Shown: piece after piece, positions 8,645-18,200 of the stretch
How the letters are laid out: every line of letters starts with the position of its first letter
How positions within the stretch are numbered: position 1 is the stretch's first letter
Assembly (NCBI GenBank): GCA_016795325.1
Contig: JAEUHY010000059.1
Location: 124,001-188,000, forward strand
From: Planctomycetota bacterium
GTDB taxonomy: Bacteria > Planctomycetota > UBA1135 > GCA-002686595
Length of the DNA: 64,000 nucleotides
Direction: 5' to 3'
Made by a program: the position numbers and the translations under genes
The notes under the pieces: model-generated
Databases searched by the model: none
The model's input: only the letters and a program-made list of their open reading frames with translations
Told to the model about the DNA's origin: nothing

Positions 8645-10544
8645 ACGCAAATTCGCGGAGCAGCGTGCGGCGCAAGGCAAGCGGCAGCGGGGCAGCGCGC
8701 TCGTGAGCACGGTGGTCGTGTTCGTCGGCGTGTTCGGGCTCCTGTACGCGTCGGTCGCTGTGTCGAGCGTCGAGGTCCGCGATTCACGGCGGGAAATCGA
8801 CGCTCTGCGCGCGCAGAACCTCGCCGACGCCGGAGCGGAACGCGCGATGCTCCTCCTGACGCAGGCCGCGGACTCCAACGGCACGCAGAACCCGCTCGCG
8901 GGGCTGCAGGGGTTGTTCGGTGGCGGGGCGACGATCACGCCCTTCATCGCGCAACCGGTGCTCGACGGAGCCAACACGGTGGGGGCCTATTCGGTCACGG
9001 TGACGGTGCTGGAGCAGACCGCGACGCGGCTCTCGGTCTCGATCGAATCGACCGGTTACGTGCCCGACGCACCCCAGAACCTCGCGCCTGGCGAACGTCT
9101 GGTGGCCTGGAACTCCACGCAGACCAACGTGCGATTCGAACTCGCGCCGAGCGAAGTGTTCGACTACGGGTACTTCATCAACAACTGGGGCTGGTTCTAC
9201 GGCAACACGATCGCCTGCCGCGGCAACGCGCGCAGCAACGGCCAGTTCGACGTGGCCAACTATGCGCCGACGATCACGGGGCAGCCGCGCTACGGCGAGG
9301 TCGCGTTCAACGGCTCCACGGCTTCGCTGTCGGGATACATGGACGACAACGGCGACGGGCTGCTCGACGGCAACGATGGCGGCGTGTTCTCGGGTTGGGA
9401 CATCGTCCGCGCGCAGAACCTGCAGGGCGGCGGCGGGCGCGTGGAGAACCAGCACGACTTCGAGCCCAAGATCGACATGCCCAACCTCACCGACCTGACG
9501 CCCTACGAAGCCAACGCCATCGACTCCGGCGGCCAGATTCGCGTGGGCTCCACGGTGCTCGTCGACGGCGTTCACGGCGACAGCGCCGGCGAGCGTCAGC
9601 ATCTGTACCTCGTCGGAACTGCGGCGAACCCGATCGTTCTCGACGGGCCCGTTGTGGTGCGCGGCGACGTGATCATCCACGGAGTCGTGACCGGGCAAGG
9701 CGCGATCTACGCCGGCGGCAACGTGTATGTGCCGAACTCGGTGACGTATGCCAACGGGCCCACCACGCCGAGGCCGGCGAGCAACACGCAGGCCGACACG
9801 GAGGCGTGGCTCTCGCAGAATTGGAACCGTGATTTTCTCGGTCTGTTCGCGCGCAGGCACGTGGTCGTCGGCGATCACACCAACTCCTCGTGGCGCAGCA
9901 ATGTGAGCGCGTGGATGGGTTCGTCGCTGAACGGCTCCAAGGAGGACGCCGGCGAGGACGGCATTCCGAACACGCGCTCGGGCCGTGACGGAATCCTCGG
10001 CACCGCGGACGACGACGTGCTCGAGGGCGACAACGTGTTCACCGTGGACCGCTACACCGACGCCGACGCCGCGATGGGGTTGATCCCGGCGGGTCGAGCC
10101 GTGGGAGATGTGATCCCCGGGACCGGCGAGGACATCAATGGCGACGGGGTCTACAACCCGACCACCACCATCGCGGACGTGACGCTCGCGACGGCGATGA
10201 CCACCGCCAACTTCGGCGGCAACATCCCGACCGCCGGCATCTCGCAGTACCGCGACATCGCCAGCACTCGGGCGGCCCGCATCGACGCGACGGTCTACAC
10301 CAACCACTCGTTCTGCTGGTTCGTGACCGGCACGACGCCTGCGACGATCAACGGCGCGCTCGTCTGCCGCAACGAGAACATCATCTACGGCACTCCTTCG
10401 CTCACCTTCAATCACGACGCGCGTCTGCTCGGCGGGAATTCGGGGATGGCGGCCGGGCTGTTGCCCATGACGTTGCAACCGCCGGAAGTGCTGCGTTGGC
10501 AGCGCCTCGACCGCGACCCGAACCGCGGGCTGGTGGCGCCGTGA
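8625..10544 (+). CDS. PilX-like N-terminus on a large exported beta-rich protein
   Basis: 639 aa from an ATG at 8625 preceded by a GGAAAGAGGA-type ribosome site. Residues 22-75 match the PilX pattern: R-G-S-A-L-V-S-T-V-V-V-F-V-G-V-F-G-L-L-Y, then an A-L-R-A-Q-N-L-A-D-A-G-A-E-R-A stretch. There is no G-F/L-x-x-x-E prepilin site, as expected for PilX. The remaining ~560 residues are rich in Asn, Gly, Asp, Thr, with acidic calcium-binding-like loops (D-D-N-G-D-G-L-L-D-G-N-D; G-I-L-G-T-A-D-D-D). It resembles surface proteins with a polymer-forming or adhesin-like exterior. It is far longer than a normal PilX, so the mature part may be a pilus-tip or cell-surface component. Confidence 0.75.
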   Translation: MWAFATERKFAEQRAAQGKRQRGSALVSTVVVFVGVFGLLYASVAVSSVEVRDSRREIDALRAQNLADAGAERAMLLLTQAADSNGTQNPLAGLQGLFGGGATITPFIAQPVLDGANTVGAYSVTVTVLEQTATRLSVSIESTGYVPDAPQNLAPGERLVAWNSTQTNVRFELAPSEVFDYGYFINNWGWFYGNTIACRGNARSNGQFDVANYAPTITGQPRYGEVAFNGSTASLSGYMDDNGDGLLDGNDGGVFSGWDIVRAQNLQGGGGRVENQHDFEPKIDMPNLTDLTPYEANAIDSGGQIRVGSTVLVDGVHGDSAGERQHLYLVGTAANPIVLDGPVVVRGDVIIHGVVTGQGAIYAGGNVYVPNSVTYANGPTTPRPASNTQADTEAWLSQNWNRDFLGLFARRHVVVGDHTNSSWRSNVSAWMGSSLNGSKEDAGEDGIPNTRSGRDGILGTADDDVLEGDNVFTVDRYTDADAAMGLIPAGRAVGDVIPGTGEDINGDGVYNPTTTIADVTLATAMTTANFGGNIPTAGISQYRDIASTRAARIDATVYTNHSFCWFVTGTTPATINGALVCRNENIIYGTPSLTFNHDARLLGGNSGMAAGLLPMTLQPPEVLRWQRLDRDPNRGLVAP

Positions 10545-11083
10545 GCGCTCGAGGCGGATTCGTGCTCCGCAGTTGCGCTCTGCTGCTCGCGTGCGCTGGG
10601 GCGGCTTCGGCGGCGCCCCAGGCGCCGAAGCAGCCGTCCAAGTGGGCGCGGGAAAGCGCCGAACGTACGGAGCAAGCCGTGCGCGAGCGCGACCGCGAGC
10701 TGCTGCATCCTGGCGGCGCGCTGGACGTCGTCGGGGCCGAGCAGGGCGACAACGGATTCCGCTCGAACACGCCTGCGCTCGAGCGCGGCGCGCTCACCGC
10801 CGCGAAGGTCGACATCGACGAGCTCTACGCGCGTCGCCTTGCGATGTACGAGGAGAACCGCAGCTTCCACACTCCGGTCCGCCCCGCGCGCGACGAGGTC
10901 AACGGCGGCGAGACCGCGCGGGACAAGGCCCCGCTTCGCGCGCCCGCACCCGTCGCGGAGCCAGCCCGGGTGAGTACGGGTTTGCTCGTAACGCTGACGG
11001 TGCTCGGCGCGCTCGGAACGGTGTGGGTCGCTCAGCGCGCACCGCTCAAGCGCGGGCCTGGTCGCGCGCCGGCCGCGCACTGA
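10541..11083 (+). CDS. Exported protein with C-terminal membrane segment, fourth gene of the prepilin operon
   Basis: 180 aa from a GTG at 10541 that overlaps the previous stop (GTGA). A signal peptide (C-A-L-L-L-A-C-A-G-A-A-S-A-A) is followed by a charged, helical middle and one hydrophobic segment near the C-terminus (L-L-V-T-L-T-V-L-G-A-L-G-T-V-W-V), ending in a basic tail. No family was recognised. The overlap ties it to the prepilin genes; it may be a small assembly or anchoring factor, but this is inference. Confidence 0.65.
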   Translation: MSARGGFVLRSCALLLACAGAASAAPQAPKQPSKWARESAERTEQAVRERDRELLHPGGALDVVGAEQGDNGFRSNTPALERGALTAAKVDIDELYARRLAMYEENRSFHTPVRPARDEVNGGETARDKAPLRAPAPVAEPARVSTGLLVTLTVLGALGTVWVAQRAPLKRGPGRAPAAH

Positions 11084-11150
11084 GACATTCGCGCGCGCGG
11101 TGCGAGGGGCGGGTGCTAGTCTCTGGCGCTCACCCCTCGGCAAGTCACCC

Positions 11151-11813
11151 ATGCGCACGCTCACGCTGTCTGTTGTCCTCGCGCTCGGCGCGTTGACGCT
11201 CGTTCCGTCCTGCAGCTCGATGTACTTCGGAGCGATGGAGGCGATCGGCGTCCCCAAGCGCGAGATCTTCGTCGACCGCGTCAAGGAAGGTCGGCAAGCG
11301 CAGGAGGAGGCCAAGCAGCAGTTCGCCTCGGCGCTGGAGGCCTTCAAGGCGACGACGAAGTTCGATGGCGGCAAGCTCGAGAAGGTTTACGACAAGCTGA
11401 ACGACGAGTACGAGTCGTGCGCGTCGCGCGTCGAGAACGTCCAGTCGCGCATCAAGGGCATCGAGAGCGTGTCCGATGCGCTGTTCGACGAGTGGAAGGA
11501 CGAGATCGGCCAGATGCAGAACGCCGATCTCAAGCGCCGCAGCGAGACGAGTCTGCGCGACACGCAGCGCCGCTACGAAGACTTGATCGCGGCCATGAAG
11601 AAGGCCGAGTCGAAGATGTCGCCGGTGCTGGTGTCGCTGCGCGACCACGTGCTGTTCCTCAAGCACAACCTCAATGCTCAAGCGATCGCGTCGCTGCAGG
11701 GCGACCTGAGCGAGATCGAAGGCGATGTCGGTGCGCTGATCGGCGACATGCAGAAGGCGATCTCCGAGGCCGACGCCTTCATCCAGCAGCTCGAAGGCAA
11801 GCCGCAGGCTTGA
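11151..11813 (+). CDS. DUF2959-like coiled-coil lipoprotein
   Basis: 220 aa. Signal peptide with a lipobox-like V-P-S-C and then S-S-M-Y-F-G-A-M-E-A-I-G-V-P-K-R-E-I-F-V-D-R-V, which matches the conserved N-terminal pattern of DUF2959 proteins. The rest is a long alpha-helical coiled coil (K-E-G-R-Q-A-Q-E-E-A-K-Q-Q-F). Family members are exported or lipid-anchored proteins of unknown role. It stands alone: 67 nt after the previous gene, 10 nt before the next. Confidence 0.82.
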   Translation: MRTLTLSVVLALGALTLVPSCSSMYFGAMEAIGVPKREIFVDRVKEGRQAQEEAKQQFASALEAFKATTKFDGGKLEKVYDKLNDEYESCASRVENVQSRIKGIESVSDALFDEWKDEIGQMQNADLKRRSETSLRDTQRRYEDLIAAMKKAESKMSPVLVSLRDHVLFLKHNLNAQAIASLQGDLSEIEGDVGALIGDMQKAISEADAFIQQLEGKPQA

Positions 11814-11823
11814 GCGTCGCGCC

Positions 11824-12573
11824 GTGCGCATCGTCTCGCTCTGTCCGAGCCTGACCGAACTCGTCTTCGCGCTCGGGCGCGGGGACGAACTGGTGGGCAT
11901 CACCGACTACTGCGTGCACCCTGCCGAACGCGTGGGCGCCGTCGAAAAGGTCGGCGGAACCAAGACGCCGAAAGTTGCGCGCATCGTCGATCTCGCGCCG
12001 GATGTCGTGCTGCTGAACGAGGAAGAGAACCGCATCGAGGACGCGCAAGCGCTCGAGGCGCACGGTGTGCGCTGCCTCAATACGTTTCCCAAGGACGCGC
12101 TCGAGACGGCGGCGATGGTGCGGACGATCGGGGCCGCGCTCCAGCGCAACGAGGCGGCCGAGCAGATCGCGCTCGACATCGAAGCCCGCGCCAAGCGAGT
12201 CGCCGACGCCGCTCGCGGCCGGCGCGAGGTGAGCTGGGCGTACTTGATCTGGCGCAAGCCGTGGATGAGCGTGAACCGCGACACGTTCGCCAGCGCGCTG
12301 CTCTCTCTCGCCGGCGGACGCAACGTATTCGGCGACGCGCCGACGCGTTATCCCGAGATCCGGATCGACGAGCTCGTAGCCGCGGATCCGCAGCTCGTGC
12401 TGCTGTGCACCGAGCCTTTTCCGTTCGAAGCGAGGCACATCGACGAGTTGTGCGCGCTCACGGGCTGGCCGCGCACGCGCTTTCGCATCGCCGACGGCGA
12501 ATACCTGTCGTGGCACGGCTCGCGCACACCGGCGGGCATCGACTACGCCGCTGCATTGATCGATTCCTTGTAA
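11824..12573 (+). CDS. BtuF-like helical-backbone metal receptor / cobalamin-binding-type protein
   Basis: 249 aa from GTG at 11824. The sequence opens M-R-I-V-S-L-C-P-S-L-T-E-L-V-F-A-L-G, the hallmark start of the periplasmic-binding-protein type 2 fold used by BtuF and related metal-chelate binders, and continues V-G-I-T-D-Y-C-V-H-P. There is no signal peptide, unlike true BtuF, so this version is probably cytoplasmic; no ABC permease or ATPase is adjacent. In several bacteria such signal-less proteins occur alone and have no proven role. Ligand (cobalamin, siderophore or haem) cannot be told from sequence. Confidence 0.8.
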   Translation: MRIVSLCPSLTELVFALGRGDELVGITDYCVHPAERVGAVEKVGGTKTPKVARIVDLAPDVVLLNEEENRIEDAQALEAHGVRCLNTFPKDALETAAMVRTIGAALQRNEAAEQIALDIEARAKRVADAARGRREVSWAYLIWRKPWMSVNRDTFASALLSLAGGRNVFGDAPTRYPEIRIDELVAADPQLVLLCTEPFPFEARHIDELCALTGWPRTRFRIADGEYLSWHGSRTPAGIDYAAALIDSL

Positions 12574-12606
12574 CTGAGCGGCTCGCGCGGCTCACAACGC
12601 TCCACG

Positions 12607-13314
12607 ATGAAACTTCCGACTTGGGCCAAGTGGCTGCTGGGCTTGTTCGCCGTTCTGGTCGTGATCGCGATCGTGTCCGGCGTGTATCTGTTCCAGAAGG
12701 TGAGCAACGCGCCCCGCACCTGGAACGTTGAGGCCAACGTGCAGATCAGCGCCCCGGCGACGGACGTCGAGCCGCTCGTCGCGAGCCTCGAGCGTTGGAA
12801 GGAGTGGTCCGCCTGGCGGCGCGATTTCGAGCCCGACGTGAGGCGCAGCCTCGAAACTCTCCCCGACGGCGTTCAACGCCTGGCGTGGGGAGAGGTTCCC
12901 TCACTGCAGATCACGTTGGGCGGCGGGCCGGTGGTCAAGCCGGGCGTTCCCAAGGATTCGATCGGTCACGGCGACCTGACGTTGCAGGCGCAGGCGCCGG
13001 GCCGCTATCGCCTGGAGACGCGCATGAAAGATCGCTTCGCGGTCGCTTACGTGGATCCGTCGGGCGCGAATGCAAGCGCCTTCACGATCGACTCGCCCGG
13101 CCACGTGTTCACCGCCGACGGCGAACTCACCGTCGAGGCAGGCGCCGAGGGCGGCACGAAGGTGACGTGGCGGGAGAGCGGCAATTTCGGCGAAGGTTTC
13201 ACGCTGGGCTTGGTCGCTTTGGCGGCGCACGAGTTCGTCGCGGACCAGCACGTCGCCGCGCTTCGTTCGTCGCTCGAACGGCTCAAGCAAGTCGCCGAGA
13301 AGCAAGCGCGCTGA
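12607..13314 (+). CDS. SRPBCC/START-fold protein with N-terminal membrane anchor
   Basis: 235 aa. One N-terminal hydrophobic segment (W-L-L-G-L-F-A-V-L-V-V-I-A-I-V-S-G-V-Y-L-F) precedes a soluble domain with the W-K-E-W-S-A-W-R-R-D-F-E-P pattern and closing helix (S-S-L-E-R-L-K-Q-V) of polyketide-cyclase-like SRPBCC proteins, which bind hydrophobic ligands. Substrate unknown. It ends 30 nt before the convergent ParA gene. Confidence 0.8.
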   Translation: MKLPTWAKWLLGLFAVLVVIAIVSGVYLFQKVSNAPRTWNVEANVQISAPATDVEPLVASLERWKEWSAWRRDFEPDVRRSLETLPDGVQRLAWGEVPSLQITLGGGPVVKPGVPKDSIGHGDLTLQAQAPGRYRLETRMKDRFAVAYVDPSGANASAFTIDSPGHVFTADGELTVEAGAEGGTKVTWRESGNFGEGFTLGLVALAAHEFVADQHVAALRSSLERLKQVAEKQAR

Positions 13315-13344
13315 GCGCGTGCACTGCGCGTTCGGGGCGCGCGC

Positions 13345-14178
13345 TCAGGTCGCCCGGTGTTCGCGCCACATCGCGATCTGCGCGTCGACCAGGCGCGGCG
13401 GCGGTTCGGCTTCGTCGCGAGCTTCCTCTCGTCGCGCTTCCACGCGCTGTTCGATCTCGCGCCACAGCTCAGCGTAGGCGAGCGCGGCCGCGGACTGTGG
13501 CGCAAAGCTCGCCAGCGGCGCGCGGCGCACGCCGGTTTGTTCGACCAGACTCGAGTAGGGAATCTCGGCGCGCAGAAAACGGATCGGCTGCGCGTGGATC
13601 CACTCGCAGGTCTCGCGATGGAGCGCCTTGCGCCGGTCGACCATCGAGAAGAACGGCAAAACGCGGTAGCGCCGCTGGTCGCGCGCGTGCAGGAACTTCA
13701 TCAGCTGGGCCAACGCGCGCAGCGAGAGCGGCGTCGGGATCGCAGGGACCAGCAATGCGTCGGAACACTCGTACACGCTTTCGGACACGGTGGTGAGCCC
13801 CGGCGCACAGTCGAGGAACACGTTGTCGTAGTCGCCCGACACCGCTTCGAGCGCGCTCGTCAGCCAGCGCTCGGGATGTTTGGAGTGTTCGAGTGCAGCG
13901 TCGAGGCGGCGCAGCGACAGGTTCGCCGGCACGACGTCCAGGCGTTCAAACTCGCTCGAGCGCACGCAGTCATCCAACTCGACCTCGCCGCGCACCAGCA
14001 CGCGCCCCAGGCGCTTGTGCTTGGGCTTGACGCGAAAGTGGAAGCTCGCCGCGGCTTGCGGGTCGAGATCCCAGACCAGGGTGCGGTGGCCGGCTTGCGC
14101 CGAGGCGAAGGCGAGGTTGACGGCCGAGGCGGTCTTTCCGACGCCGCCCTTGATGCTCGTGCACGCGTAGATCCGCAT
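13345..14178 (-). CDS. ParA/Soj-family ATPase
   Basis: 277 aa. Deviant Walker A K-G-G-V-G-K-T (residues 10-16) directly after an A-C-T-S-I motif, Walker A' region D-L-D-P-Q (about 38-42), and Walker B-like F-L-D-C-A-P-G (about 128). These define ParA/MinD-type dimerising ATPases that position chromosomes, plasmids or protein complexes. There is no ParB or parS-like array next to it, and the C-terminal ~50 residues are a charged extension (R-R-E-E-A-R-D-E). It may be an orphan ParA that positions another cargo; the chromosome partition ParA usually sits by ParB. Confidence 0.88.
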   Translation of the reverse strand: MRIYACTSIKGGVGKTASAVNLAFASAQAGHRTLVWDLDPQAAASFHFRVKPKHKRLGRVLVRGEVELDDCVRSSEFERLDVVPANLSLRRLDAALEHSKHPERWLTSALEAVSGDYDNVFLDCAPGLTTVSESVYECSDALLVPAIPTPLSLRALAQLMKFLHARDQRRYRVLPFFSMVDRRKALHRETCEWIHAQPIRFLRAEIPYSSLVEQTGVRRAPLASFAPQSAAALAYAELWREIEQRVEARREEARDEAEPPPRLVDAQIAMWREHRAT

Positions 14179-14318
14179 GGCTCGGCGCGGACTCTAACTG
14201 CGGCGGCGCGTTCGCGGGTAAAGACGCACGACTCCCGCCTTCCAGCGGCGGACTTCGGTCGCGTCAGCCTGTGCGACAACTGGCGCCGCGCGCCACAAGC
14301 GGGTATTCCGTGTCGACC

Positions 14319-15242
14319 ATGACGTTCCGCCCCGAACTCTCGCGTCGCGATTTGCTCCTCTCCAGCGCCGGACTTGGAGCTGCCGCCGTCCTCGGTTCCT
14401 GCAAGTCGGGCGGCGCCGCCCGCGGGCCGCTGTACGACATCTCACTCGCCGAGTGGTCTCTCCACCGCGAGCTGCAGTCCAAGCGCATGACCAACCTCGA
14501 TTTCCCGCGCGTGGCGCGCGCCGAGTTCGGCATCGGCGCGATCGAGTACGTCAACTCGTTCTTCAAGACCTTCGCGCGCGACGAGGAGTACCTCAAGAAC
14601 CTGATGGGCCGCTGCGACGAGCACGGCGTGAAGAGCCTGCTCATCATGGTCGACGGCGAAGGCGAGCTCGCGCACGAGGATGACGCCGAGCGTCGCAAGG
14701 CGGTCGAGAACCACCACAAGTGGATCGACTGCGCCGCGTTCCTCGGCTGCCACTCGATTCGCGTCAACGCGGGCGGCGGCGGCGACGAGGCCGAGAAGTT
14801 GAAGCGCGCGGCGGACTCGCTGGTGAAGCTCGCCGAGTACGGCGCCAAGTCGAAGATCAACGTGATCGTCGAGAACCACGGCGGCTCGTCGTCGAAGGGC
14901 GACTGGCTCGCGGGCGTGATGAAGCTCGCGAACAATCCGCGCGTGGGGACGCTGCCGGACTTCGGCAACTTCCACCTCGGCGACGGGCAGTGGTACGACC
15001 GCTACAAGGGCGTCGAGGAGCTGATGCCCTTCGCCAAGGCAGTGAGCGCCAAGAGCCATGAGTTCAACGAAGCGGGCGACGAGGTGCGCACCGACTACCG
15101 GCGCATGATGAAGCTCGTCGTCGACGCCGGTTATCGCGGTTACGTCGGCATCGAGTACGAAGGCGACAAACACAGCGAGTTCGACGGCGTGCGCAAGACC
15201 AAGGCGCTGCTCGAGGAGGTCCGCAGCGAGTTGTCGGCGTGA
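14319..15242 (+). CDS. Tat-exported sugar isomerase/epimerase-like TIM-barrel protein
   Basis: 307 aa from the ATG at 14319 (a GTG lies 9 nt upstream in frame). The twin-arginine signal S-R-R-D-L-L-L is followed by a hydrophobic stretch and L-G-S-C, a possible lipobox. The mature part follows the xylose-isomerase-like TIM-barrel family (AP_endonuc_2): ...I-S-L-A-E-W-S-L-H-R, metal-site candidates in V-I-V-E-N-H-G-G, L-P-D-F-G-N-F-H and G-I-E-Y-E. The stop overlaps the start of the next gene (GTGA). With the two following genes it forms a cluster of a type common in Planctomycetota and presumably acting on exported sugars; substrate unknown. Confidence 0.88.
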   Translation: MTFRPELSRRDLLLSSAGLGAAAVLGSCKSGGAARGPLYDISLAEWSLHRELQSKRMTNLDFPRVARAEFGIGAIEYVNSFFKTFARDEEYLKNLMGRCDEHGVKSLLIMVDGEGELAHEDDAERRKAVENHHKWIDCAAFLGCHSIRVNAGGGGDEAEKLKRAADSLVKLAEYGAKSKINVIVENHGGSSSKGDWLAGVMKLANNPRVGTLPDFGNFHLGDGQWYDRYKGVEELMPFAKAVSAKSHEFNEAGDEVRTDYRRMMKLVVDAGYRGYVGIEYEGDKHSEFDGVRKTKALLEEVRSELSA

Positions 15243-18200
15243 AGCTCGCGCTGCTGCTCCCCGTTCTGAACAGCTTTCAGCACGGCGCCCAGCAGGTTTC
15301 TGGCCCTTATGTCGCCCCGGCGAGCGACGAGGGGCAGGCGGCGATCGCCAAGATGAAGGCGCCCGAGGGCTTCGAGGTGAAGCTCTGGGCCGCCGAGCCG
15401 CTGCTCGCCAATCCGGTCGCGATGTACGTGACCGACAAGGGCGAGTGTTATGTGGCCGAGACGTTCCGCATCAAGAGCGGCGTCGACGACATCCGCGACC
15501 ACATGAATTGGCTCGACGACGATGTCGCCGCGCGCACGGTCGAGGATCGTGTCGAGTACCTGCGCAAACACTGGGGCGAGCGCTTCGAGGAGGTCTACAC
15601 CAAGGACTCCGAGCGTGTGCGCTGGGTCGGCGACACCGACGGCGACGGGCGCGCGGACAAGAGCACGGTGTTTGCCGAAGGCTTCAACGCGCCGGCCGAC
15701 GGGCTCGCGGCCGGTGTGCTCGAACACCGCGGCAAGGTGTACTTCACCTGCATGCCGAGTCTGTGGGAGCTGTCGGATTCCGACGGCGACCGCATCGCGG
15801 ACGCGAAGAAGGCGCTGAGCTCGGGCTACGGAATTCGTTTCGCGCTGATCGGCCACGACTTGCACGGCATGGCGATCGGGCCCGACGGCAAGCTGTACTT
15901 CTCGTGCGGCGACCGCGGCCTGAGCGTGCCGCTGCCCGATGGGAGGCGGCTCGAAAACCAGTTCAACGGCGCGGTGCTGCGCTGCAATCTCGACGGCAGC
16001 GAACTCGAGATCTTCGCCACCGGCCTGCGCAATCCGCAGGAGCTGGTGTTCGACGAACTCGGAGAGCTGTGGACCGTCGACAACAACTCCGATGGCGGCG
16101 ACAAGGCGCGCCTGGTGCACATCGTCGAAGGCATGGACGCCGGCTGGCGCCAGTCGTACCAATGGCTGACCGAGCCGAACCTGCGCGGGCCGTGGAACGA
16201 CGAGGGCCTGTGGAAGCCGCACTTCGAAGGCCAGGCCGCGTACATCGTTCCGCCGCTCGCGAACATCTGCGATGGCCCGAGCGGGCTCGCCTACAACCCG
16301 GGCACGGCGCTCGGCGGCGCGCACCCGAACACCTTCTTCATCTGCGACTTCCGCGGCGACGCGAGCTACTCGGGCGTTCAGACCTTCACGGTCAAGCCCA
16401 AGGGCTCGAGCTTCGAGTTGGACAAGCTCGAGAAGTTCCTGTGGGGGACGCTCGTCACCGACTGTCAGTTCGGACCCGACGGCGCGCTGTGGTTCAGCGA
16501 CTGGGTCTCGGGTTGGAACAAAACCGGCAAGGGGCGCATCTACCGGCTCGAGTCGAAGACGCAGCACCCGCAAGCCGCGCAGGTGAAGCAGTGGCTGACT
16601 GAGGACTGGTCGCGCGTCGACCATAACGAGCTCGTGCGGCGTCTTGGGCATGCCGACCAGCGAGTCCGCCTCGCTGCGCAGTTCGAGTTCGTAGAGCGCG
16701 ACAGGGCGGAGACCCTCGTTAAAGTAGCGCGGGACACCTCGGCTCCGAAGCTCGCGAGACTGCATGCGATTTGGGGTTTGGCGCAGGAAGGGCGACGGAA
16801 GGACGAACGCTTCGTTCCTGCGAAACTCACGGAGGACCACGACCGCGACGTCCGCGCCAGTGCGCTCCGTGCACTCGGATCGAGAGCTGCGTGGGTATCG
16901 GAGGGCGCCATCACGGCGTGTCTCAATGATGTCGATCCGCTGGTGCGGCGCTACGCACTGCTCGCCTACTCGAAGACCGAGACGACTATTGTCGGAGTGG
17001 CGAATCCGCTGGTCGTGAATGCAGCTCGAGCGCTCGACGGAAGCGATCCCGTGCTTCGCGCGGCCGTGGTGCGAGCGCTCGTTAGTTGCACGACGTCGGG
17101 GCAGCTCGCGGAACTCGCTGGCGACGAGTCCGCGCAGGTCCGCATAGCGGCTGTGGTCGCGCTGCGGGACCAGCGGGGTTCAGAGCTGGCCCGGTTCCTG
17201 AACGACGTCGATCCCCTCGTTGTCATCGAGTCCGCGCGCGCGATCTACGACGAGCAGATCGTCGACGCGATGCCGGCGCTCGCGAAGCTCATCGAACGCG
17301 AGGACTTGAAGGGCACGGCCCTCGTCCGTCGCGTGCTGCACGCGAACTTCCGGCTCGGCGCGCGCGAAAACGCCGAACGTCTCGCCGAGTTCGCGACCCG
17401 CGCCAACGCCGAAGAACTGCACCGCTGGGAAGCTCTCGACCTGCTCACGAAGTGGACCGAGCCGCCGGGGCGCGACGGCTTCACCGGCGAGTGGTGGCCG
17501 CTGCCCGAACGCGACGGAGCGTTCTTGCCGCACCTCGTTCAGTCGATGCAGACCGCGGGCATCGAAAAGGCGCCGCAACGTGTTGTGGAAGCCTGGATCG
17601 AAGTCGCCGAGCGCTGCAACGCCAGCGAGGTCGGCCCGGCGCTCGTCGCATGCGCCTGCGACACCGACACCAACGCGGATCTGCGCGCGAAGGCGCTGCG
17701 CGCCGCCAGTTTGGTCGCGCCCGCCGCGCTCGAGCCCGCACTCCCGCAGCTCGCCATCGACGCGGAGGCCACCGTGCGCGCGCAGGCCCTGCGCGCGATC
17801 CAAAAGGCCGCGCCCGAACGCGCCTATCCGCTGCTCGCGGAGGCTGCGCGCCACGGCGCGATCGAGGAGCGCCGCGTGGCGTATACGGCGCTCGCCGCTC
17901 TCAAAGACCCGCGCGTCGACACGCTCTTCACCGTCGAGCTCGCGCGCCACATCGCCGGCCTGATTCCGCCGGAAGTTGCGCTCGATCTCGTGCTCGCCGC
18001 CGAGCAGCGCTCGGACGAGAGCGTGAAGAGCGTGCTCGCGAACCTCGCGGCCGTGGGCGGCATCGACCCGGCCGCCGCGCCGTTCATCGATTCGCTCCAC
18101 GGCGGCGACAAGGCGCGCGGCAAGCGTGTGCTGCGCGAGAAGGCCGAAACGAGTTGCTTGCGCTGCCACAAGATCGAGTGGGGCGAGGGCGGCGAGGTCG

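Noticed and set aside
8784..10478. 564-codon reverse frame opposite the PilX-like gene
   Set aside because: His/Arg/Val-rich, no start context, no domain.
11151..11213. DUF2959-like gene as part of the prepilin operon
   Set aside because: A 67-nt gap with no coupling, and no shared theme with the pilin genes.
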